A stretch of 64,000 nucleotides of DNA from Natronococcus sp. CG52 (GTDB lineage Archaea; Halobacteriota; Halobacteria; Halobacteriales; Natrialbaceae). The notes below the pieces were generated by a model, which saw only the letters and a program-made list of their open reading frames with translations, was not told where the DNA came from and ran no database searches. Positions 35,093 to 43,679 of the stretch are shown piece after piece (the stretch's first letter is position 1; each line of letters opens with the position of its first letter). The position numbers were made by a program, and so were the translations under genes. The stretch lies in NCBI RefSeq assembly GCF_023913515.1, contig NZ_CP099391.1:930001-994000 (forward strand), written 5' to 3'.

Positions 35093-36097
35093 ATGGCTAC
35101 CGAGATGACCGCATACGTCCTCGAGGAGTACGGCGATCCTGACGGCTTTGCGGAGACAACCGTCGACGTTCCGGAACCCGGATCGAACGAGATTCGCGTC
35201 GAGGTCGCCGCGACGAGTCTCAATCCCGTCGATTACAAGATCCGCCGGGGCGACCTGGCCGACATCGGACCCGAGATGCCGGCGACGCTGCACTGCGACG
35301 TCGCGGGCGTCGTCGACGCGGTCGGCGAAGCGGTCGAGGCGTTCGAGGAGGGCGACGAGGTGTACGGGATGCCCGGCGGCGCGGGTCGACAGGGTTCACT
35401 CGCGGACTTCGTCGTCGGTCACGCAGGTACGTTCGCTCACGCGCCCGAAACGCTTCCGCTCGAGGAGAGCGCGGCGCTGCCGGTCGTCGCGCTCACCGCC
35501 TGGGAGATGCTCGCCGAGAAGACGACCGTCGAAATCGGCGACGAGGTGCTCGTCTACGGCGCCAGCGGCGGCGTCGGCCACGTCGGGGTCCAGCTCGCGA
35601 AGTGGTTCGGCGCGGACGTCACCGCGACGGCCTCGAGCGAGGACAAACGCGACTTCGCCGCTGAGCTCGGCGCCGACGCGACCGTCGACTACAGCGAGAC
35701 CGACGTCGAGACGTACGTCGACGAGCACGCGAGCGGCGACGGCTTCGACGCGGTCTTCGACCCGGTCGGCGACGACCACCTCGAGACGGCCTTCGAGGCG
35801 GTTCGGCCGTTTGGAGCCGTCGTGACGACCGAGTCCAGCGCGGCCGAGGAGCTCGATCTTTCGCCGATGCACCTCAACTCGCTCGAGCTCGGTGTCGTGC
35901 TGGTGATCCTGCCGGTGCTGCTCGGCGATCGCCAGGAGCGAATCGGCGAGGAACTCGCTGATATCGCGACGCTCGTTGACGCCGGCGCGCTCGAGCCGCA
36001 CGTCGACGATCGGTACGGCTTCGACGAGGTCGCGAAAGCCCACCGCCGCGGCGAGGATGGCGACTTCGTAGGGAAGCTGCTGCTTGTCAACGAGTAG
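35093..36097 (+). CDS. zinc-independent MDR oxidoreductase (quinone oxidoreductase-like)
   Basis: 334 aa. GroES-like N-terminal domain (SLNPVDYKIRRGDL; MPATLHCDVAGVVDAVGEAVEAFEEGDEVYGMPGG) and a Rossmann domain with VLVYGASGGVGHVGVQLAKWFGADVTATAS. The lack of the catalytic Zn His/Cys pattern suggests an NADPH-dependent quinone or enoyl reductase. Substrate unknown. Start ATG giving MATEMTAYVLEEYG. Confidence 0.85.
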   Translation: MATEMTAYVLEEYGDPDGFAETTVDVPEPGSNEIRVEVAATSLNPVDYKIRRGDLADIGPEMPATLHCDVAGVVDAVGEAVEAFEEGDEVYGMPGGAGRQGSLADFVVGHAGTFAHAPETLPLEESAALPVVALTAWEMLAEKTTVEIGDEVLVYGASGGVGHVGVQLAKWFGADVTATASSEDKRDFAAELGADATVDYSETDVETYVDEHASGDGFDAVFDPVGDDHLETAFEAVRPFGAVVTTESSAAEELDLSPMHLNSLELGVVLVILPVLLGDRQERIGEELADIATLVDAGALEPHVDDRYGFDEVAKAHRRGEDGDFVGKLLLVNE

Positions 36098-36627
36098 CGC
36101 CCTCCCGGCGAGCAGCGTGTTCTCGAGACCGGTTGAGACTTGTGGATCCACCGACCTACGGTGCGGTGGCGGCGCTGTCGATTCGCGTTCGAGCGCAGCG
36201 AGGTGCGAGCCTGCGAGCACCTCGAAAGGCGAATAGCGAAGGACGCTCCGCGTCCTTCGGACCGTGCGAACGGGCGCTTCGAACCCGTGAGACGACGGTT
36301 TCACCGTTTCACGGCGCCCGTGAGCAGAAACCGGCTGGGGGAGGACGTGGAAATCCCCCGTCGTCAGTGTGAGTCGTGTATCTGAATGAGGTACTGTGCT
36401 ACATACTGGTGAAGGCGTTACCGCTGCGGTCGAGCCACGAGTGCTGCACCCGCGAGCGATCGACGGGAGCGAGCGGCCTTGTTAGCGTAGATTTTTGGAG
36501 GAGAGGTGAGCGAGCAACGCGAGCGAACCCGACGAGAAACAGGTACTTCCGCACTCTCTACACAACAAACCGGCTAATTTGAAATCGAGATCGAGTCCGC
36601 GCGACGAAACCGACTTTTCGACTATCG
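36098..36627. other. 530-nt intergenic region with stem-loops and no gene
   Basis: No protein-like frame. The left half holds three strong inverted repeats (separate entry). The right half contains GATTTTTGGAGGAGAGGTGA followed by GCGAGC-type repeats, a composition I associate with recurrent haloarchaeal intergenic DNA. No tRNA could be folded by eye. Confidence 0.5.
36199..36321. ncRNA. candidate structured RNA or terminator cluster
   Basis: Three perfect-arm inverted repeats in 123 nt: CGAGGTGC/GCACCTCG (36199-36206 and 36217-36224), CGAAGGACG/CGTCCTTCG (36237-36245 and 36251-36259, 5-nt loop), and ACGGGCGC/GCGCCCGT (36270-36277 and 36314-36321) enclosing ACGGT/ACCGT. They could fold as an RNA or act as transcription terminators between the MDR gene and the queDEC operon. 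GC-rich DNA makes chance stems common, so confidence is low. Confidence 0.3.
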
Positions 36628-37371
36628 TTACTGCTCCGGTTCGCCCTCGAGATAGGACGGCCGTTCCTCGTACGCGATCGGATCGCGAACGCCGATCCGC
36701 TGGAACGCCTGCAAGCGGAACGCACAGGCATCGCAGGTACCACAGGCCGGTTCGTTCTCCCGATAACAGCTCCAGGTGTGCTCGTAGGGGACCTCGAGGT
36801 CGACGCCTCGTTCGGCGATGTCGGTCTTCGACCGCTCGACGAACGGCGCCTCGATCCCGATCTCGGTGTCGGGTTTCGTCCCGACGTCGACGACGGTCTC
36901 GAAGGCGTCGAAGAACTCGGGCCGGCAGTCGGGATACCCCGAGAAGTCCTCGCTGTGGGCGCCGATGAACACCGCTTCGCAGTCGTTGGCCTCGGCGTAG
37001 GAGGTCGCCATCGCAAGGAGGTTCGCGTTGCGGAAGGGGACGTACGAGGAGGGGATCTCCTCGCTTTCCATATCCGCGTCCTCGACGTCGAGTTCGTCGT
37101 CGGTCAGGCTCGAGGCGCCGATCGCCGAGAGGTGACCCGTCTCGATCCGCAGGAAGTCCGCCGCGTCGATCTCGTCGGCGAGGCGGCGCGCGCACTCGAG
37201 TTCGCGGTCCTCGGTGCGCTGGCCGTACGAGGTGTGCAGCGCGTAGATCTCGTAGCCGCGCTCGAGCGCCTCGTAGGCGGCGGTCGCGCTGTCCATGCCG
37301 CCGGAGAGGAGGACGACGGCGCGTTTCGCTGTCGATTCGTCGGCCGGAGGGATGGTATCGGTGTTAGACAT
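36628..37371 (-). CDS. queC: 7-cyano-7-deazaguanine (preQ0) synthase
   Basis: 247 aa. The N-terminal PP-loop VVLLSGGMDSATAAYEALE binds ATP. The zinc-binding cysteines lie in WSCYRENEPACGTCDACAFR near the C terminus. Converts 7-carboxy-7-deazaguanine to preQ0 using ammonia and ATP; in archaea preQ0 is placed in tRNA to make archaeosine. Last gene of the queD-queE-queC run (21 nt after queE). Confidence 0.93.
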   Translation of the reverse strand: MSNTDTIPPADESTAKRAVVLLSGGMDSATAAYEALERGYEIYALHTSYGQRTEDRELECARRLADEIDAADFLRIETGHLSAIGASSLTDDELDVEDADMESEEIPSSYVPFRNANLLAMATSYAEANDCEAVFIGAHSEDFSGYPDCRPEFFDAFETVVDVGTKPDTEIGIEAPFVERSKTDIAERGVDLEVPYEHTWSCYRENEPACGTCDACAFRLQAFQRIGVRDPIAYEERPSYLEGEPEQ

Positions 37372-37392
37372 GGGTAGCAGCGTTCGATCGCG

Positions 37393-38178
37393 CTACGTTT
37401 CCGGCGCGTCGTTCCAGAGGTCGACGTGGAGCCGCGGCGTGTAGCGAAAGCCGCGTTCCATCGCGAGGTCGGCGACCCGGCTCCGAGTCTCGGCGAGTCG
37501 CTCGCGGGTCGCCCCCTCGGGCATCAGGAGGACGTCGTCGTCTCGGATCGGCACGCTCGAGACGTCTCGAAGATCGTCGAGCAACTCGAGTATCTCGGGC
37601 ATATCGTCCGCGTCGGTGACGACGAACTTCAACTGGAAGGGATACTCCTCGACGAGGCGGGCGAGCGCCTCGAGGTCGATCCGGTCGTTCTCGTGGCGCT
37701 CTTCCCACTCGCCGTCGCCCTTGGGATCTCGCTCGGGCGTCGGCGTACTGCTCTCGAGTTTCGGGCTGATCGACGCGAGATCGATCGGCGCGTCGCGACG
37801 GATCGTCCCGTTGGTCTCGACGGTGGTGTGGTAGCCGCGGTCGTCGAGTTCCTCGAGGAGGTCGACGCTTCCCTCGTGGAGCAGCGGTTCGCCGCCGGTG
37901 AGGACGACGTGGTCGGCCCGCTCGTGGGACTCGACCTCCGCGACGATCTCCTCGATGGTCATCCGGGCGTGGGTCGGCTCCCAGGATGTGTGGTAGGAGT
38001 CACAGAACCAGCACCGAAGGTTGCAGCCGCTCGTGCGGACGAACACCGACGGAACGCCGGCGAGCGTTCCCTCGCCCTGCAGCGAGTAGAACAGCTCGTT
38101 GATCGGGAGCCCGTCAGTCGACGCGCCCTCCCGCTCCGCGTCGTCGACGTCGCGATCGACCGAGTCGGAGACCGGCAT
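37393..38178 (-). CDS. queE: 7-carboxy-7-deazaguanine synthase, radical SAM
   Basis: 261 aa. The radical-SAM cluster motif is GCNLRCWFCDSYHTSWEP (CxxxCxxC), preceded by INELFYSLQGEGTLAGVPSVF and followed by VVLTGGEPLLHEG. It rearranges CPH4 to 7-carboxy-7-deazaguanine. The C-terminal half is enlarged with an acidic segment near SSTPTPERDPKGDGEWEE compared with short bacterial QueE. Its start is 1 nt from the queD stop. Confidence 0.93.
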   Translation of the reverse strand: MPVSDSVDRDVDDAEREGASTDGLPINELFYSLQGEGTLAGVPSVFVRTSGCNLRCWFCDSYHTSWEPTHARMTIEEIVAEVESHERADHVVLTGGEPLLHEGSVDLLEELDDRGYHTTVETNGTIRRDAPIDLASISPKLESSTPTPERDPKGDGEWEERHENDRIDLEALARLVEEYPFQLKFVVTDADDMPEILELLDDLRDVSSVPIRDDDVLLMPEGATRERLAETRSRVADLAMERGFRYTPRLHVDLWNDAPET

Positions 38179-38179
38179 C

Positions 38180-38644
38180 TCAGAACTGACTCCCTCCGCA
38201 GAGTTCGCTCGTCTCGTTGACCTGGACCCCGATGTCGGTCACGTTGTCCGGCAGGGCCTCCTCGAGCTTTCGCTCGAGGATGACGCTCATCACCTCGGCC
38301 GTCGGCGGCTGCTCGAGAACGACGACGCCGTCGTCGTCGCCGGCGTCCTCGAAGGCCTCGACGAGCGGATCGCCCCGCTCGAGCAGGAACATGTGATCCC
38401 ACTCGGAGATTACGTCGGTAATATCTCCCTTGTCGGCGACCCACCCCTCTTCGGTGAGTTCGCCCTCGAGGGTGACGGCAACCTCGTAGTTGTGACCGTG
38501 CGGACGAGAACACTTGCCGTCGTGGTGGAGGATTCGATGGCCGGCACTGATCCGGATCGGCCGATCCCGACCGACGTGGAGGGTACGGCCGGTCCCGACG
38601 ACGGCATCGGCGGGCTCCTCGCGGGCGGCGAGCTCCTTGGTCAT
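38180..38644 (-). CDS. queD: 6-carboxytetrahydropterin synthase
   Basis: 154 aa. Zinc-binding His residues are in GHRILHHDGKCSRPHGHNYEVAV (with the catalytic Cys in KCSRPHGH), and the C-terminal VMSVILERKLEEAL-to-VNETSELCGG segment carries the conserved Glu. First step of queuosine/archaeosine precursor synthesis after GTP cyclohydrolase I, giving CPH4. First gene of queDEC. Confidence 0.92.
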   Translation of the reverse strand: MTKELAAREEPADAVVGTGRTLHVGRDRPIRISAGHRILHHDGKCSRPHGHNYEVAVTLEGELTEEGWVADKGDITDVISEWDHMFLLERGDPLVEAFEDAGDDDGVVVLEQPPTAEVMSVILERKLEEALPDNVTDIGVQVNETSELCGGSQF

Positions 38645-38848
38645 ACCGTGGTATTCGCCGGCGAATACTTAACTCTGGTCGATCCGGATCCCAGGACTCG
38701 TCGATAGATCGAACGCCGTCCGGTACTCTCGGTTCGGTCGATCGTCCGGAATCGCGAAAAAGCGAACGTGCACCCGGCCGTGATCGGATCAGTGAGCGCT
38801 GACGGAGCGGCTCTCACCGTCTGAAATCCGTCGGGAGATCCGGGCCGT

Positions 38849-39205
38849 TTAACCCTCGAGTTGGTCCTGGATCCTGTTTTTCGCTTCGGTTCGCCGCTTC
38901 TGCGAGAACGTCGGTTCGTCGGCCGAGAAGCTAACCCCGACTTCGTCGACAGTCCGCCGGTAGATGTTCGTTCGGCGTCCCTCCTCGGAGAGCCGTCGCC
39001 CCTCGCAGGTCAACAGTCCGGCGTCGACGAGTTCCTCGATTCGCCGATAGCAGGTGGCGATGGGGATCTCGATGTCCTTGCTCAGCGTCTGTGCCGACTT
39101 CGGCGTGCCCGCTGCACAGAGAATTTCCGCGCTGTACTTGTTGCCGAGTGCCGTGAGGACCGTCGTCGAATCCGACTGGTCCTGTGCCGTCCAGCCACGA
39201 GACAT
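38849..39205 (-). CDS. winged-helix (ArsR-like) transcriptional regulator
   Basis: 118 aa from ATG (MSRGWTAQDQSDSTTVLTAL). The HTH is SAQTLSKDIEIPIATCYRRIEELVDAG and the wing lies around EEGRRTNIYRRTVDEV. Similar in plan to the regulator at 7907 but with no membrane-protein partner. An AT-rich promoter region (39206-39290) separates it from the divergent CinA-like gene. Confidence 0.75.
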   Translation of the reverse strand: MSRGWTAQDQSDSTTVLTALGNKYSAEILCAAGTPKSAQTLSKDIEIPIATCYRRIEELVDAGLLTCEGRRLSEEGRRTNIYRRTVDEVGVSFSADEPTFSQKRRTEAKNRIQDQLEG

Positions 39206-39349
39206 AATCCCACTATAGCTATTTATCAAAATTGAATCTTTCGATTATATTGAGTATCTTTTTTGCTTTAATTTCGTCCGGGTGGAGTAGTCTCGATCGA
39301 GGGCCGGGAAGGGCGGGACGCATTTGAATCGTCGAGTCGAACGGTCAGT

Positions 39350-40036
39350 ATGAACGTCGCGGTCGTGACGGTCGGAGACGAACTGCTCGCTGGACGAACG
39401 ACGAACACCAACGCCACGTGGCTCTGCGAGCAACTCGCCGAGCGCGGCGCGACCGTCGAACGCGTGACGACCGTTCCGGACCGCGTCGCGGATATCGCAC
39501 GGGTCGTCAACGAGTATCGCGCCGAGTACGACGCCGTCGTGGTCACGGGGGGACTCGGCCCGACGCACGACGACGTCACGATGGACGGAATCGCCGCCGC
39601 CTTCGGCCGCTCGCTCGAGACGCACGACGCCGCGCTCGAGTGGCTCGAGGATCACGGTTACTCGCGCTCTGACCTGACGGAAGGGACGGCAGAGTTACCG
39701 GCCGGAGCCCGGGCGCTACACAACGAGGAAGGAGTCGCACCGGGTGTGGCGCTCGAGGGCGTCTACGTACTCCCGGGCGTGCCGGCGGAGATGCGAGCGA
39801 TGTTCGAGACGATCGCGACCGAGTTCACCGGCACGAAAACCTACCGGGAGACGGTCGTCGCGGACGAACCCGAGAGCGCGCTGCTCGATCGGTTCGACGA
39901 GTTGCACGACCGATTCGACGTCTCGGTCGGGAGCTATCCCGGCGAGTCGGTCAGCGTCGAAATCGTGAGCGACGACGAAGCGACGGCCGCGGAAGCCGCG
40001 GCGTGGCTCCGCGAGCGGGTCGATACGCCGTCGTAG
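39350..40036 (+). CDS. CinA-like molybdopterin-binding-domain protein
   Basis: 228 aa. MNVAVVTVGDELLAGRTTNTNATWLCEQL and VVVTGGLGPTHDDVTMDGIAAAFGR are the MoCF/CinA N-terminal domain (COG1058) that hydrolyses ADP-ribose-type compounds in some members. The C-terminal nicotinamide-amidase domain of CinA is absent; residues ~165-228 form only a small acidic domain. Role unknown. Confidence 0.82.
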   Translation: MNVAVVTVGDELLAGRTTNTNATWLCEQLAERGATVERVTTVPDRVADIARVVNEYRAEYDAVVVTGGLGPTHDDVTMDGIAAAFGRSLETHDAALEWLEDHGYSRSDLTEGTAELPAGARALHNEEGVAPGVALEGVYVLPGVPAEMRAMFETIATEFTGTKTYRETVVADEPESALLDRFDELHDRFDVSVGSYPGESVSVEIVSDDEATAAEAAAWLRERVDTPS

Positions 40037-40044
40037 CCGACCGA

Positions 40045-40170
40045 CTACCGGTAGAGGTAGGCCAGCCAGACGACGGTAACGAGCAGGCTCACGAGCAGGG
40101 TTCCCCAGCCGACGATATCCATCGGCAGCGCCGTTTCCGCCTCGAGTACGACGCCGATCAGTTCGTTCAT
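40045..40170 (-). CDS. 41-aa single-helix membrane protein
   Basis: An intact 42-codon gene: MNELIGVVLEAETALPMDIV, then a hydrophobic helix ending in the stop after WLAYLYR. It lies 8 nt from the convergent CinA-like stop and has its own ATG near the divergent COG3199 gene. The amphipathic N terminus plus one transmembrane helix is coherent protein, not noise. Function unknown. Confidence 0.55.
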   Translation of the reverse strand: MNELIGVVLEAETALPMDIVGWGTLLVSLLVTVVWLAYLYR

Positions 40171-40267
40171 ACTCGGCGATCCGTTCTCAGCCCTCTTAAT
40201 TTTTCAGAAAGCGTGTCGATCGGTGCAAAGCCACACGGATTTAGCGTCGGCTGTCGAACCGTCCGAC

Positions 40268-41410
40268 ATGGATTCCATCGGCGTCGTCGTCAATCCGATC
40301 GCCGGGATGGGCGGGCGGGTCGGATTGAAGGGAACTGACGACAAGGTCGAGGAGGCGCGTCGACGCGGTGCAGAGCCGCGAGCACCCGAGCGAGCGCGAA
40401 CGGCATTCGCATCGTTGCACCGGCGGGCGCCCGACCTCACGGTCTACACGGCGGCCGGCGTGATGGGGGAGAACGCGGCTCGAGACGCCGGCTACGAACC
40501 CGAGGTCGTCTACGATCCCTGGTCGGAGACCGGAAACGAATCGGCGGCGGAGCCGCCGACGGATCCCGCAGCGTCCGAGACGACCGGCGCAGACACGCGG
40601 GCCGCCGTTCGGGCGTTTCTCGAGCGCGGTCATCGGACATCGTCTGACGACGGCGTCGACCTGGTTCTCTTCGTCGGCGGCGACGGAACGGCGGTCGACG
40701 TCGCGACGGTACTCGAGGACGTCGGCGACGAGACGCCGATGCTCGGGGTGCCGGCCGGCGTCAAGATCTACTCCTCCGTGTTCGCGGTGACGCCGGCGGA
40801 CGCCGGTTACGTCGCCGCCGAGTTCGACCGCGTGGAGAGCCGCGAGGTCAACGACATCGACGAGGAGGCCTACCGCGAAGGCGAGGTTCGCACCGAGCTG
40901 AAGGCGGTCGTGCCGGTGCCGGTCGCGCCGGACGTCCAGTCGGGAAAACAGGTCTCGAGCGGCAACGTCGACTCGCTGGCCGCCGGATTCGCCCGCGAGG
41001 CGGACCCCGATCGAACCTACGTTTTCGGTCCCGGCGGAACCGTCGGAGCGATCGAGACGGAGCTCGGAATCGATCCCTCGCCGCTCGGCGTCGACGTCTG
41101 GCGCGACGACAGACTCCTCGCTCGAGACGCCGCGGAGACGGAGATTCTGGCGGTCCTCGAGGATCCCGTCTCGATCGTAGTCTCGCCGATCGGCGGCCAG
41201 GGTTTCGTCTTCGGCCGCGGAAACCATCAGATCTCGCCGCAGGTCATCGAGCGGGCCGACGAGATCGAGGTCGTCGCATCGGGAGAGAAACTCGACGATA
41301 TCAGTGCGTTGCGGGTGGATACCGACGACGACGCGGTCGACGACTCGCTTCGCGGCTGGATGCAGGTCCGGACGGGCCGGTTCACGACGCGACTCGTAAA
41401 AGTCATCTAG
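40268..41410 (+). CDS. COG3199-type ATP-NAD kinase-like protein
   Basis: 380 aa. MDSIGVVVNPIAGMGGRVGL opens the fold; LVLFVGGDGTAVDVATVLE is the NAD-kinase GGDGT motif; MLGVPAGVKIYSSVFAV and SPIGGQGFVFGRGNHQISP are typical of this family. It probably phosphorylates NAD-like or sugar substrates. The ATG 15 codons inside the longest frame was chosen; TTTAGC lies ~26 nt upstream. Paralog in fold of the AcoX-like protein at 19175. Confidence 0.78.
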   Translation: MDSIGVVVNPIAGMGGRVGLKGTDDKVEEARRRGAEPRAPERARTAFASLHRRAPDLTVYTAAGVMGENAARDAGYEPEVVYDPWSETGNESAAEPPTDPAASETTGADTRAAVRAFLERGHRTSSDDGVDLVLFVGGDGTAVDVATVLEDVGDETPMLGVPAGVKIYSSVFAVTPADAGYVAAEFDRVESREVNDIDEEAYREGEVRTELKAVVPVPVAPDVQSGKQVSSGNVDSLAAGFAREADPDRTYVFGPGGTVGAIETELGIDPSPLGVDVWRDDRLLARDAAETEILAVLEDPVSIVVSPIGGQGFVFGRGNHQISPQVIERADEIEVVASGEKLDDISALRVDTDDDAVDDSLRGWMQVRTGRFTTRLVKVI

Positions 41411-41513
41411 GATCCCCGCACATCCCCGTGTGGCTCTCAACCATATTAGTATCGGTCCGGAATGTAATGTGTGTATAGTCAAGACTAAGGTTGGCTCCGG
41501 CATACGGCCGTCC

Positions 41514-42545
41514 ATGGAAACGCGGAAAGTCCAACGGCTCGGTCCGTCGACGCTCGCGATGACCCTGCCCGCGGAGTGGGCGTCAGAGCACGGCGTCGAG
41601 AAGGGCGACGAAGTGACGATTCGAACCAGCGGCAAGGGCACGCTAACGGTGATGCCCGAGTCGGCGAACACCGAAGAGACGGAGGCGATCATCCACGTCG
41701 ACAGCCTCGACGCCGCCGCCGTCGAGCGCGCCATCGTCGCCCAGTACGTCCTCGGGCGGCGCGTCATCCGAATCCAGCGCGAGGACGGTGCGCTCGACTC
41801 TGAACACATCAACGCGGTCTACCAGGCCGAGACGCAGTTGATGGGACTCGGCGTGATCGAGGAAACCCCCGAGAGCATCTCGATCCGCTGTTCGGTCGAT
41901 CCCGAGGACTTCACGCTCGACAACCTGCTCGAGCGACTCGAGCGGACCGGACGAACGATGCGCGGCGAGGCGATCAAGGCGCTGGCCCACGGCAACCCGG
42001 ATCTCGCTCAGCGGGCGCTCAACCGCGAGCGTCAGGCGAACAAGATCTTCGTGCTCCTGCTGCGTCTGATCTTCACGGCCTATCAGAACCCGAACCTCGC
42101 CCGGGCGGTCGGCCTGAACAGCGGCTTCCCGCTGATCGGCTACCGCTCGATCGCGAAGAACCTCGAGTTGACGGCCGACAACGCCGAGGACGTCGCCGAC
42201 ATCGTCATGGAGATCGAGGGCCACACCCTCGACGTCGACACCTCGATCATGCGCGACATCCGGGAACTGAACGAGGTCGTCGACGAGATCACGTCCCTCG
42301 CCGTCGAGGCGGCGGTCGAGCGAGATTACGACAAGTCCAACGAGGTTCGGTCGCTGTTTCACGAGATTTCCGATCGAGAGCACGAGATCCTCGCCGAACT
42401 GCCGGAGATGGCCAACGAGGACCTGCTGCGGGTGCGCGAGGTGCTCGTCAGCCTCCAACAGACCGCACAGTACGCGATGCGAAACGCCGAAATATCGGCC
42501 AATCTCGCGCTGAACGAGGAGTCCGAGCACACGACGATCAAGTGA
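41514..42545 (+). CDS. AbrB-PhoU fusion regulator (phosphate uptake regulator)
   Basis: 343 aa. An N-terminal SpoVT/AbrB swapped-hairpin DNA-binding domain (METRKVQRLGPSTLAMTLPAEWASEHGVEKGDEVTIR) is fused to two helical PhoU repeats (RTGRTMRGEAIKALAHGNPDLAQRA; EHEILAELPEMANEDLLRVREVL). Haloarchaea use such proteins in phosphate-responsive control. The PiT transporter at 10226 is a possible target. The ATG giving METRKV was preferred since the 28 codons before it are unlike the family. Confidence 0.88.
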   Translation: METRKVQRLGPSTLAMTLPAEWASEHGVEKGDEVTIRTSGKGTLTVMPESANTEETEAIIHVDSLDAAAVERAIVAQYVLGRRVIRIQREDGALDSEHINAVYQAETQLMGLGVIEETPESISIRCSVDPEDFTLDNLLERLERTGRTMRGEAIKALAHGNPDLAQRALNRERQANKIFVLLLRLIFTAYQNPNLARAVGLNSGFPLIGYRSIAKNLELTADNAEDVADIVMEIEGHTLDVDTSIMRDIRELNEVVDEITSLAVEAAVERDYDKSNEVRSLFHEISDREHEILAELPEMANEDLLRVREVLVSLQQTAQYAMRNAEISANLALNEESEHTTIK

Positions 42546-42644
42546 GCGACCGACTCGAGTCGCCCCTGCCGCCGGTGCGGCGCGCCGTACTGTCGGTTTG
42601 CGCGAAGGGATGCAGTTAAGGGACCCTGCACAGAATCCTCGAGC

Positions 42645-42830
42645 ATGGCTACGCAATCGGAGTCGACGGACAAGGGTCTGGGCCTGGCGCTCGCGCTCGG
42701 TGCAGTCGCGACCATCGGTGCACTCCTGATGCTTACCGGTGCACCGAATATCGAAGCCGCGTGGGGATTCGCCGGGGCGATGTTGTTTAGCTCGCTCGCG
42801 GTCGTCGGTATCCACCTCTACTGGGACTGA
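42645..42830 (+). CDS. small two-helix membrane protein (DUF7525-like)
   Basis: 61 aa: polar N terminus MATQSESTDKGLG, helices at about 12-32 and 39-58 and a short C terminus HLYWD. Conserved small haloarchaeal membrane protein of unknown function; DUF number from memory. It follows the AbrB-PhoU gene by ~100 nt. Confidence 0.6.
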   Translation: MATQSESTDKGLGLALALGAVATIGALLMLTGAPNIEAAWGFAGAMLFSSLAVVGIHLYWD

Positions 42831-42961
42831 CGACGACTTCTCGTTTTCGCTCACAGTCACACGTCGGACCCCGACACTCGATACCACGCTCCACGCCGTT
42901 TCAGGTGCGGTATCTGCCGTTAAGAGTTAAGACCGACGGCGACCTAGAGCGGGTACGGACG

Positions 42962-43186
42962 ATGACCGACTACTCCGACGAAGAGCAGCGTATTCTCTCG
43001 TACCTCCGCGAGAGTGCCGCCCGCGGCGAACAGTACTTCCGGGCGAAGAACATCGCGGACGCGATCGGACTCTCGTCGAAACAGGTTGGTGCTCGCCTCC
43101 CTCACCTCGCGGAGAAATCCGACGAGGTCGACATCGAGAAGTGGGGTCGGGCCCGCTCGACGACCTGGCGAGTCACCGTCAGTTAA
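42962..43186 (+). CDS. small winged-helix protein (DUF7123-like)
   Basis: 74 aa beginning MTDYSDEEQRILSYLRESAARGE with a helix-turn-helix in FRAKNIADAIGLSSKQVGARLPHLAEK. A conserved single-domain haloarchaeal DNA-binding protein; target unknown. The ATG fixed by the position of the DEEQRIL start typical of this family. Confidence 0.65.
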   Translation: MTDYSDEEQRILSYLRESAARGEQYFRAKNIADAIGLSSKQVGARLPHLAEKSDEVDIEKWGRARSTTWRVTVS

Positions 43187-43244
43187 GCCGCCTCTCGTCT
43201 CCCGGTCCACGGTCTTTTTACCGACGAACGACCCAGTTAGTGGC

Positions 43245-43679
43245 ATGACTGTACGTGTCGACCGGTCGTTCGAGGTGCCGGCGCCTCCCGAGCGCGTCTG
43301 GGAGTTTATCTCCGATCCGGCGAACCGGGCGCAGGCGATCAGCGTGGTACAGGAGTACTCCATCGACGATGCGGACGGTCGCCGCGCGACCTGGCACGTC
43401 GAGTTACCGATTCCGCTCGTCCGGCAGACGGTCGCCGTCGAGACCGAAGACATCACCCGCCGCCCGCCCGAGTACGTCAAGTTCGTCGGAAACTCGAAGG
43501 GGCTGACGGTGACGGGCGAGCACGAGATCGTCGAAACGGAGGGCGGCAGTCGTCTCGAGAACCACTTCGTCGTCGACGGAAAGCTCCCGGGCGTCGAGAA
43601 GTTCTTCAAACGGAATCTGGACGAGGAACTCGAGAACCTCCGCCGCGAACTCGAGCGGGATCTCCAGACCACACAATGA
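43245..43679 (+). CDS. SRPBCC-family (CoxG-like) protein
   Basis: 144 aa with MTVRVDRSFEVPAPPERVWEFISDPANR at the N terminus and a C-terminal helix ending LENLRRELERDLQTTQ. Typical single-domain SRPBCC ligand-binding fold. Its stop overlaps the nitrilase start by 4 nt, so the two form an operon. Confidence 0.8.
   Translation: MTVRVDRSFEVPAPPERVWEFISDPANRAQAISVVQEYSIDDADGRRATWHVELPIPLVRQTVAVETEDITRRPPEYVKFVGNSKGLTVTGEHEIVETEGGSRLENHFVVDGKLPGVEKFFKRNLDEELENLRRELERDLQTTQ

Noticed and set aside
36262-36330. tRNA-like arrangement near TTCGAACCC
   Set aside because: No cloverleaf with acceptor and anticodon stems could be formed; the paired arms belong to longer hairpins.
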